Positions 48,801-60,800 of a stretch of 64,000 nucleotides of DNA are shown piece by piece; the stretch's first letter is position 1, and each line of letters begins with the position of its first letter. The notes below the pieces were generated by a model that did not search any database, was not told where the DNA came from, and saw nothing but the letters and a program-made list of their open reading frames with translations. Origin of the DNA: Chondrilla cf. caribensis (taxonomy: Eukaryota; Porifera; Demospongiae; Chondrillida; Chondrillidae); NCBI GenBank assembly GCA_964020155.1, contig OZ026550.1:3572352-3636351 (forward strand). Reading direction: 5' to 3'. The position numbers were made by a program, and so were the translations under genes.

Positions 48801-51800
48801 ATTGGTCCAGTGGAGACTTTCTCAGTGTCAAAGAAAACACAATAGGCTGACGTGTAATTGTCCTATGTGCAAGAAACGTCGTCAACATTTTAAAACAGCT
48901 GGGTAACAATAAATAATACATAAACTTCTCATTTATGTTTAAAAGTGCTTAAATTGTTTAATTTCTTAATAATATTGTGAATTAGTGTCTGACTGAATTG
49001 CATGCTTGGTGTTTGCATGCCAATACCATTTCTCAGAGAAGCGGAACATATTTCATCAAAAATAGAGAATTTACCCACTGAACTTGAGTAAACATATATG
49101 TAATTGCAGATCAACCTGCAATTTCAAAAATAAAGAATCATACCCTCTTAATTGTATCAATAGAGGGTTCTGTACTATACAGACACCTTGATAATGTGAA
49201 ATGGCTGATATCATAGATCATATAGTCACCCAAAGAACCTAACACACCTCCACATCAAAAGTTATGTTCACGCTTCTTCTCTCCAAGGCTAAGGAGTAGT
49301 TGCTGAAATCGGCTACCTGAGCTGACAGCATCACAGGAGAGATGGTGAGGTTGCCTATAGAACTATTAAAGTAAAGGGAATGTGCTTTCAGATGAGAACA
49401 TGATTAATGAACACATGCATATAATAAAATGAATTATAAGTATTCTGGTCAATTATACCAATTTGCGGCATGTTAAAACCAATTATCAAAAACAGTGGAA
49501 ATTAAATTCACTTGTATGGCTACACTATACAGTACTTCGCCATTTCACAATTCCCCCATTGGCAATTCTTCTGCCAACCAATTTGCACTATCATATGAGC
49601 TTTGCTTACAGTTAATCCGCCAAGTGTCTAGAAGTTGTGTTGATGTAGTGAAAAAAAAAAACAAAGTGTTCAAGATTGGACATGACAACGAAGCAGTAGA
49701 AAATTTGCTATCACAGAGAGAGGAATCGGATGACAATGCAAAAAATACCTGTAGACCATTTCTCAGAGAAGCGAAATGTACAAATTGCATGACAAAATTA
49801 ATGATAGGAGACATTCTGAAGTAGATCCGAATAATCTACCATATCATTAATCTGCCAAAATTTACACTCACTAATTGTGGCAGATTAACGAATATTCACT
49901 GTATATTAATAATATGCATTGTTCAACTTGGCATATTCACAATGTGCAATTTTCTTTCCTATTATAATACATACTGTTGCATGGAAGCAACATATCCCAC
50001 AAATTAAATCCTCAATGTTGCTACTCACGCATACAATTATTAACATATAAGTACATAATAATAATGAGAAGAGCATAAATACCTTCCATTTTCAAAGATT
50101 GGCGGTAAAAGGGACGGAAGGTTTTTGAACAATACATTCACCACAATAACTGGATCATTATCTGTAAAAAAAAAAACAAATAGACAATTATGTCAAAACA
50201 ATATTATTCTATTGAGCTACGTAGGTCACCACAACTTATTCTTTTTAGACATTGATACATACCTGCTAATACCATAACATAAAACCTTCATCTGGACTTT
50301 TGTACAGTATGTACGTATCACATGTCATTTTATATTCATTGTAGCACTGTCCAATAATATAATAATTACTATGATAATTAACATAAACATTATTACTATA
50401 ATAAACTTTGTTCTATTGCAGAAATAAGACCAGGTGAACTACTATTAGGCTTCTGTTGGAAGGAGAGATTCAGCTTCATTTAATTATATGCAATTTTTAT
50501 TTATTTCCTCCAAATATGGGTAGTTAGCGTAAGCGATCAATTATCGACCGCTACCAGTTATCGACCGGTTCGTGCCGATGCGGAATCAAGCCTAGTATCC
50601 GGAGATTTGCAAGAATATACTGTTCTTACCTCGTGTGCGTGTATGTTGAGTAGACTCGCTGTAGTACAGAGCGTGTTTTTCGGCGAATGTTTTGAGTTGT
50701 CATGCCGCTACGAAGACGAACGAAGAGTTTGACGTCAAGGAAGCGATCGAAGTCGGCGCCTGCTGTACTGAGATCACCGAGGAAAGCTAAACGAAAACAG
50801 TGGACTAATGAACAAATGGAAGAGGCGATGAAAGCGGTGGCTTCTGGGAAGTGTGGCATCAATAGAGCAGCGCTAGATTATGGTGTTCCCCGTACAACAT
50901 TGAAAGACAGGCTGAGTGGTCGTGTGGAACACGGAAGAAAGCCAGGCCCAGCCCCATATCTGAGTACAGGCGAAGAAAGAGAGTTAGCTGAGTTTCTCAA
51001 GTCCTGTGCATCTATTGGTTATGGCAAGACACGGAAGGATGTGATGCACATTGCTGAGTCCGTTGCTACCGAAAAGGGTACCCTCAGAAAAGATAGAATA
51101 AGTCAAGGTTGGTGGCACCGTTTCCTCAAAAGACAAGAACAATTGACGCTTCGACGTGGAGACAATACTGCACACGTGAGGATGGATGCCATCAATGAAG
51201 AAACCTTGAAGCAGTATTTCGATCTTTTGGAGGACACTTTGAAAGAGCACGATCTCCTCAACCACCCTGCCCAAATCTACAACATAGATGAGAGCGGAGT
51301 GCCTCTAGACCCCAAAGCCCCAAGCATAGTGACGCAGAGGGGAACAAAGAAGGTTCGCTATCAGTCATCTGGAAGAAAAGGCCAGATTACAGTTGTAGCT
51401 TGTGCAAACGCTGCTGGACAAACTATCCCTCCGATGCTGATCTATGATGCCAAGAAGCTCAACCATGCTTGGACGGCAAACGAAGTTCCAGGTACAAAGT
51501 ATGGTTTAAGTGATAAGGGGTGGATAACAACTGACCTTTTTGAAGGGTGGTTGACAGAGCACTTCCTTGAGTTTGCAGTTCGTGGACGCCCCCTACTGCT
51601 GTTGCTAGATGGGCACAGCACTCACTATCAGCCAGAAGTGATTAGGTTTGCTCGACAGAATGATGTGATTATGCTGTGCCTACCACCTCATACCACACAT
51701 GAAACACAGCCATTGGACTGTGGAGTTTTTGCACCGTTGAAATCCCATTGGTCATCTGTATGTCATGACTTCATCCAGAAGTCCCAGGGAAGAGTGATCA

Positions 51801-54734
51801 CGAAGTTCAACTTCAATTCTCTCTTCTCGCAAGCATGGTTTCGAGCTGTTGTGCCAACGAATATACTGGCAGGATTCAGAAAGTGTGGAGTCTTCCCACT
51901 CAACCGCAATGCCATCAAAATCCCATGCTCTGTCGGCAGTGAGTCATCTGGAGAGGACACCCACACAGCAGGAGGGGAGTCATCTGGAGGGAAGCCGTCC
52001 CACATTCACACCAGGAGGAGAGTTTTCTGGAGAGGAGCCATCCCACGTCCACACACCAGGAGAGGAGACATCTGGAGAGGAGCCGTCCCACGTTCACACA
52101 CCAGGAGAGGAGACATCTGGAGAGGAGCCGTCCCACGTTCACACAGCAGGAGGGGAGACATCTGGAGAGGAGTTGTCCCATGTCCATATGACAGGAGAGG
52201 GGATAACCACGAACGCAGTGGGTGAATTTTTCACTCCTGAGCAGGAGGCACTATTTCGAAAACGTGTGGAGGAGAAGTTTGATATTTTGGAAGACGAAGA
52301 TTATGTCCTTTGGCTTGGAATTCACCATCCAGATTTACTGCCTACCAGTGGTGGTAGCCAATCGCATACTTCAGTTGCTGTTCACTTCTCATCTATCACT
52401 CCTCTGACCCCTATCACGGAGGATCCCCCCAGTTGTAATTTGAGTCTGACATCAGCCTCTGAAACATGTGGATCAGCAAACAGCGTGAAGTCTCCGAGTA
52501 CAGCAACACAGAGTGTTTCATCAACCCCGACATTGTTATCATCAAATCTGCCTTCACAATCAGTGGTGTCAAAATTTTTAACTTGTCCTGTTACAAGTCC
52601 TAGAACCACACCTACTGGTAAATCATTACCACGGGCTAGACTTCTTACTAGTGCTTCATCACTTGCAATGCTGGAGGAGAAAGAAAAGAAGAAACAGGAG
52701 CAGATTGAGGAACGTGAAAGGAAAAAGAGAGAAAGAGATGAGAAAAAGAAGCAGAGACAGGAGGAGATGAGAAGAAAGGCTGAAGTGAGAGCAAAAAAGG
52801 CACTTGAGAAGGCAAGGAAGGCAGAAAAGCAGAAGACTCAAGCAAAACAGAAGAAAATAACTCGGTCAACTTCTGCATCTGCTACTGGCACAGGAAGGAA
52901 ACACATTGGCGAGTCATCCATCAGATCTACCTCCTCATCACGAGGGACCATCTCCCAAGAAGGCCCGGTTTAACAAACCCACTAGCGACAGCAGTGATGA
53001 CAATGTATGCTGCATGTGCTTTGGAACCTACGAAGACGATATCCTGGAGGGAACGGGCGCAGAATGGATTTCCTGTGCATGCGGTAGATGGCTGCATGAA
53101 GACTGTTGCGAAGAGTGTGTACCTGACCAGGATGGCCAGGACCGACTTTGTCCATTTTGTGTTGACATTCTTTCTGCTTAAGTTAAAAGTTAATTAGAGT
53201 TTAAGTTAAAGTTAATAGCTAGCCATTTAAGTTCCCTGTGTGAAGAGTATCTTGAGGTTATAATGAATTATGATATTGTTTGAATTAAAAGAATAATAAC
53301 TGCTCGAATTTCTCGAGTTTTGCGTATAGAATCATGTATAGCGAAGTTGTTCACAGTGCATGGTGGGTGTAGATAGGGGGTAGAGTGGTCATGGAATGCG
53401 CAGGTGGGGAAATACCCTACCGGTCGATAATTGCGTAACACAATTTGTACGTCTGGTCGATAATTGGTACTGGTGGTCGAGAATTGGTTTTCGTAAGCAC
53501 GAATGTTTTATCGTACCGCTTCTCAAGGGAATGAGATTTCGGAACCGGACAAAGAACACTGTTTAGAGCTCATTACTGGGAATCTCGAGTGTGAAAATCA
53601 GCCTTTTGCGACCTCGCTCGCGCGCGTTGTGTCCTTCGGTAAGAAAATGGTCGATAATTGGTTTCTTACGCTATGTATCAACAAAATGTTCAGTTTGTGT
53701 GAGTCAGTTGAAACTCACCATTCACTGCTCTTTCTTTCAAAAGTTCTCCTGGGATGACGATTCTAGGAAGTGTATCAGGTGATCCTATACTTGGTGGGAT
53801 GCTAGGAAGGTCTTTCGCCAATGGATATATCACATCGTTATACACCATTCCACCACTACTGTCAATTTCAGGCTTCATCTGAGTTGCCTTCACAGCTAGC
53901 AGTGAAATGTTCAAACCAAAAGAGAGTTACAATGTCAACAATTGTTTCTTAATAACATTCAAGATACTATAATAGTGTTACGCAGTTGCTTCATAGAGGT
54001 GGATACGGATATGTCACTTTGGGTGCAACATCCACAAATTTGAGATAATTTGAATAGTGCTAATTACTTTAGCATTGCTTGTATGGATTTTGTACTGTAA
54101 TACTACTTTTGTTACGATATGAGCACTCAATCAAAACTATAGGATCTGTGAAAAGGGGTGTGTTTCACATTTACATAGACAGAGATACATGTCGAAACAT
54201 GTTTTGGTGTGAATTTGTGGCACTTGTGTTTTTGTGTTAAGGGATGCATGAAGCTATATTATAGACGGTTGGATTAGGTCGAAAATACTATAGATTTGCA
54301 AGTATATGCCAGCAGTATATTTGTTGATTTTTTCTGAGTCTTGCGTTCATCTGATTAACAGTATGTTTTATGCCCATGAATTACTAGCTCTAAGAGAATT
54401 ACATGCAAATTATTGCATGTGCACAATTATCAAAGGCTCACTTATCCTGGTGGTATTGAACACAGTCTCCACAGTGCCATTTTCAGTGGAAGCAGTAGCA
54501 TTGATTGAAGGAATGTTGTGAGCATATGACACAGCAATTTCTTCCATACTTTGTAGCAGTAGTGCAGGACCTGCACTATGTGGATCCTGTGTGTTGTGTA
54601 TATATATAATTATTATGTACAATGTGTGAAATTGATTGATATGGATCATACGATTTGAATAATAATAGTGGACATGTATACACCTACACACATACATACG
54701 TACATGCACGCACGCACACGCGCACGTACGCATG

Positions 54735-54809
<75 letters not shown>

Positions 54810-57800
54810 CAATATTACATATGATGTACATATTACATACATTGCCAAGGACCTCCCATTGGCTGTTGTATCCAGGGTCCAAGATATTACTCCCAATTGT
54901 GAAGAAGTCCTGAAATGAAGGAACAAAATACATAACATGAACATAATACTATATGTACCGTGGTGTATTAACATGTTAAAATCGCTCTGAAGATACAGTT
55001 ATGGATAAAGTAATAATAAAATAATAATAATAATAATAATAATAATGTTAATTATTATTATTATAATATTCATTATGGTCATCACTGATCTTTTTAAAGC
55101 CAAATTGGCCCTCAGGCATCACCCTCCCTTTTTTCCAATTTCCACCACTTTATCCTCCAAACCTTTTAATCCACCACAATTTCCCAGTACAAATATAATG
55201 TACAAGTATCAATGAATATCCAGTTAATCCGCCAAACTTATTATTCCACCATATTCTTTGAAAACAATCAATTGCGGCAGATGACAGGTATTCACTGTAG
55301 TATGTGGGAATGTGGAACTTCCCATGATGTCAGAGAGATATAGTAGACAGCTTCAAGGATATAATACTCTGTGTAAAAAATGCACTTTACCTCATTGACT
55401 ACTTGCTCTTGTTGCAAAAGGTCAGTTGATTCAGCAAATCTGGCATGAAGAAAAAGTACCAGTTTGACAATACTTTGCTTAATAATCTGGTTACAGAACC
55501 TAATCATGACTTATAATACATATTATTATTATATTCTTTATCTGATGAAGAACAGGATAGAGAGACAAGCCCACTTCATGCGGGCCAACTAGTACAAAGC
55601 TTACCTTGACACTACATTCAGAAAAACATTTGTTGCATTCAAGTCCCTTGGAAAGAGTGGAGTTGTTCGTTGGTCCATACTAGTATTCTCCCGCAGATAC
55701 CTTGTGGTGTTGACAATAAGGTTGAAGTCCATAGAGTCGATAGGAGCTGGAGAAGACCTGTTGCCAGTGATGTTCTCAACACTGGATGTCAGTACAATGT
55801 TCTGAAAGAGATATTTTAAAATAAAGGTTCATCATAGTATAATATCATGCCTGAATGTATGGTATGTTCGTAATAATGTGAACATTGTACTCCTGTAGTG
55901 GGGCCAAAAAATGTACAGTATATTACGAAAAGTACCTTATGCATTCAGATTACTATTACAATTAATACAAACAAAATATGTTAGAAATTTAAGAACTCAC
56001 ATTTTCCTCAACAGGTGCAAATTGTGAACAATTCCTTACATCAGGATCATTCCATTCTCCGCTAGATTCATCACACAGACGTGTGGCCAAACCTATAAAG
56101 AAACAAATAGGGTATGTGTAATAATAGCATAATATTATTATTACATAATTATGTCTCACAAATACTAATCTATACTTATTTACCAACATGCTGGAGAGTT
56201 AGTGATATCAATAAAGTAAACACTGAATAATCTGTGACTGAATAAAGTACATGAGAGCAATAGCAATTGAAGTGATTCATGTGCGCTTATACAACTTGGA
56301 TACATACCCACAGCACCATCTCCAGAACATGGCTGGGTGTCATATCTACCACCCAGTGTTGAAGACCACAGAATATCCCATTCACTGTCCTCTTCTTCAT
56401 TGCATACAACAAATTCTGTATAAAAGTAGACATCATAAACATACATCAACACATATTATGAAATAGTAAACATATGTGAGTGGATCTGAGAAAAAGGGAC
56501 ATCTTTGGTTGTTTTTTGTTATTATTGGGCGATTACTCAAAGAAAGCCGCGTTGTCTATGGAAGATATGCCTCGAAAACAAAATAAAAATTATTACTGGT
56601 TCAATGGTGGAACTTTACGGACAAAGGGACATAAAATCAAGTTAACGTGAAGTACAGGTGTAGCTACGCATGAACAGATTTACAAAACTGCAATGAACAA
56701 GTGCTAGTGAAATAGAAATCTATGGTATTGGCTGATAATCTTCCATACCTAACAAGACACGGAAATACTTCGCAAACAAGGATATCAACAGCCGAAGAAA
56801 GCTTATCACTTATAATCCACCACAGCCCTGGCCCTACAGCTACCTATCCACTCACCACATTCAGTGAAAATTGCAATATAATATTTCAATATTTTCAAGC
56901 CTTCTTGATATAAGTGTACAATTTATTGTCGCCAATAGTGAGATAGAGGTTCTTTTATTTTCATGACGCTTATAACAAGTTTCGTTCATAAACTCCACAC
57001 TTTGAGCGATAAATGTTATTCAGCTATTCGTCGCATGGTGTGGTTGCCATTGTGTAAACTAGTGATAATTGTGTTATTCTTTGATGTAGATTAGTGCTAA
57101 CCAATACAAGTATATAATCCGTGAGTGCAAACAGACTACATGCGCTTAGTGCACATGTAACATAGAAAAGTAATTTTAATCAGTACTGTATACCCTGTGG
57201 GATAAATTTCCTATTTGTATGTTGGTCAATAGAGAATTTTCTGAAGGGGGCAGGCATGCAATGTATTTGTCAAAACAGATAGCAAGCCACCTACGTTGGC
57301 CCAGTTGGATAGGCAAGTACCTGTGTTGGTCAAATCGGATGGGGACAAATAGTTACTTTTTGCCTATGTTGTTAGCTAACTCAGCAATATTCAGCTATAG
57401 GCTCATTATGTGAGGCAAAATTAGGTAAATACAGTGGAACCTCTCTATTACAAACCTCTGAATTGCAGAAACCTCTATAATAAGGACACCATTCTGTGTC
57501 CCAGTGTAGTACTGTAGTGTATCAAATTACCTCTAAATTGAGGAAACCTCTGTAATAAGGACTAAAATTAAGGTCCCAAAACGTCCTTTATAGAGAGGTT
57601 CCACTGTACATACAGTGGAACCTCTCTATAAAGGACGTTTTGGGACCTTAATTTTAGTCCTTATTACAGAGGTTTCCTCAATTTAGAGGTAATTTGATAC
57701 ACTACAGTACTACACTGGGACACAGAATGGTGTCCTTATTATAGAGGTTTCTGCAATTCAGAGGTTTGTAATAGAGAGGTTCCACTGTATACGATATTAT

Positions 57801-60800
57801 ATTGTAGAAAAACGCATCGATCATGCATAGACCACCATCCATTCATTATTGGACACCTAATAGTACCTATTTTTTGATGAATTGAGCTTCCAAAGTTTTT
57901 GACTTCAAATTAATTGCTTTATTTCAGTACCTTTATACATACATTAGGGACATTAAGATGAGCATTATTTTGCAAATCACATAACCTGTAATTGTGGAAA
58001 TGTCACGTGCGTGACCGCAAACTGCAAGTTATACGTTCAAGTCACACGTTTTATAACTGTAGACCAGCTTCTATGCATAGACAATCTCCGCGTGAGTTTA
58101 GTTGGCGAATAAAAACTGTGTTTCGACGTTTGCCAAATTCAAAAATTTAGCGTAACATCTGTTAATTCAATATCTTTGATCGGTAAAAGTGCTTTTTGAA
58201 CCCATGTTCTGTTTTTCAGTTGGTTGTATCAAGTAGTATTGGAGCATGCCATTATTTCAGTGGGAGAAGTGCAGCACACTTTAGCGCTCACTCAAGAATC
58301 TGCTAGATCATGCCTGTCAAGTAAAACAAGCTGCTACAGTATAGAGGGAAAGATTTGTGGACTAAAAGTTTCGTGAATTTCGCAAAAAAAATGGTATTTG
58401 CGAAATTTTTATTTGTGAACACCCAAAGACGTAATCATCTGACAATCAATTAACGCAATGAACGCAATGAACAAATTTGCATGAACGCGCAACTTGTGGC
58501 TCCAGTTACATATTAGGCGTTACATGTACTAAAAATCTTAAGGTCTCTATTATTACTTTTTACTCCAGTAGGTGAGATCCTTGCTGCATTTTTGCAAAAT
58601 TTTGTCAGAAAGAATAAAAAAATACAAAAGTAACTGATACATAATTGATTGTAGTTTGTTTAATTATATTGGATCTTGGACAAACTTCGCCACAGAGAGG
58701 AGAGGCAATGAAGAACCTGGGAACCATCTGTACTAATGATTTTATACAATATTATTATATAAGTTATGATGTTTTCTGGGGTATTCCATAAGGAATTTTG
58801 ACAGTTTTCAATTCAAACAAGGAATATATTTGACAGGTATTTTACGGGTTATTGAACATTGAGTATAATGATTAATACAAATCCAGTCATCACCCACGAT
58901 GAAGTACAGCAGGTACGTTATGGTGCATGAGCAGATCATAATGAGCTCACCTGTATTGATCTCCGTAAAGGCCTGAACTGCAGCCACTATCAGATTTCCA
59001 AACATGTCATGGACCAAATTGGACGAAATAGAAATGTAAATGCTGCCAGTGGGAGCTGCTAAATTATATTCCATGACAAGATGTGCCAGGTCTACATCAC
59101 TCAATACAAGTTCCACCAAAATGCTATGTTCAGTTGTTGAAATGGTCCCTCCGGTTAAATGGTAGACATCTGTACTTGACGGATCAGGTTGCAGTGCTAT
59201 TTGAGAAATGTCAAAAGTGTCTAGGTTGACAGTTTCCGAAAATGTCAGAGAAAGAATGAAACCAGAGAGAGAAACATGATTTAGTTTAGGTGATGTTATA
59301 TCTGGTAGGACATTTGTAGCCGGGAGTACAGTTGATGAGATAAAGTTATGTTGTGTATCTTGTACAGAACCAGCAGCAACTGACACAAATGTGCTGTTGA
59401 TGTGAATGGCAAGGAGTTCATCAGCCTTGATAGCATTCAGATCCGAGTCCGCTAGAGTGACAGTAATTTGCAAGTAGTAACCAGTTTTCGCTGATGATGA
59501 TGAAGATAGAGTGTAAACGGCTGATGGTTCGTTGGCATCAGATTGAATGGTAATCCCAGTAATACCTGTTGATGTGAAGGATACAGGTTTATTGAAGTTG
59601 AGTACAAGTTCTCCAGAATCCATGTTCAAAACGAAATATAATAATTGTGGAGCCGTTATATTAGGTACTATGACCTGGTAAGGCAATATGCTGTCCATAA
59701 TAAATAGAGAATTGCCCTCCAGATCATGTATTATAGCATGACGTATTGAGATAAATACGTTATTTCCACTCATACCGAAATCCAGGTCAGCTCTGACTGC
59801 ATTCAATTCAGTTTGGGTTGGAATAATCGTGGCATTCCTTTTGTAGATATCTTCGAATGTATAATTCTGCGAAAGGTGTACTTGGATCCTTGTATCAGAA
59901 ATGGTGATCCCAGAGATATTAGCGTATGACAGTAATTCATTGAATACAAATATGATTGCTCCGGAGTTGACATCCAAAACAATTGCTTGTAGTTGTGGCA
60001 TAGTTGTATCAGGTGTAACCACCACTGAATGTATAGTTTGCAAAGAAGGATTCCCTGTAACATCGTTAACAATTCCAACAGTGATTTCTATAAACGTGTT
60101 ATTAGAATGGAAAGCTCCTTCACGAGCACGGGCAGTCTTGATGGCATCTACTACAGACTGATGATTGCCCAGATTCACTGATACAGATTCATTATAGGTG
60201 TCTCCTATAAAGCTGCCAGAGATGCTTAATGTATAATTTGCATTTGAACGTTGTGATTGGAGGGTAATTCCTGAAAGGAAATGAGCCGATGGGATAACAG
60301 GCTCGGAAAATTCAAGATAAAGATGTTCTGTGTTTATATCCAAGTGGCATGACATTAATACTGGCTGAGATGTATCCTGCACAAGTGTTGTGACCGGAAG
60401 GGCAGATGTACTGTTTACTGGCAAAGACAGATAACCTGCTGTGTCATTTGCAATCCCTGGTAGAACTGAAATAAATGTGGTATTCGTACTGACAGCTAGA
60501 TTGCGATCAAGGTTAATGTTTGTCAAATCAGTCTCGGATAGATGCAGGGACACAGAATCTGCGAAATCCCCAGAAAATGATTCAAAGTCACGGAGAGCAA
60601 GACTATAATTACTGGAAAATGGTAAGGTTTCATGAGACTGGAGTGTGACTCCTGTTACAATGGCCGACAATAGGGTGATTGGCTCACTGAACGTTAAAAT
60701 TATCATTGTTTCATTGTTAAGGTACAAATCAAAAGAAACCAACATTGGTGGAGTTGAGTCAAGTGTCAGAACTGTTACCTTCAGTGCAGAAGTAGCAGAA

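Larger units (their letters stand above)
50527..53671 (+). mobile_element. 3,145 bp pogo/Tigger-type DNA transposon
   Basis: Ends are inverted: left GCGTAAGCGATCAATTATC, right complement GCGTAAGAAACCAATTATC, both continuing GACC. TA duplications flank it (50525-50526 and 53672-53673). Subterminal copies of CAATTATCGACC lie at 50538-50549 and, in the other strand, at 53422, 53455, 53475 (one mismatch) and 53649; these are likely transposase binding sites. It carries a plus-strand transposase with two frame breaks. It is inserted in gene C intron 8, opposite in orientation to the gene, about 45 bp from the exon 8 donor. Genes A and B lack it at the same position, so it arrived after the duplication. 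Confidence 0.92.
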
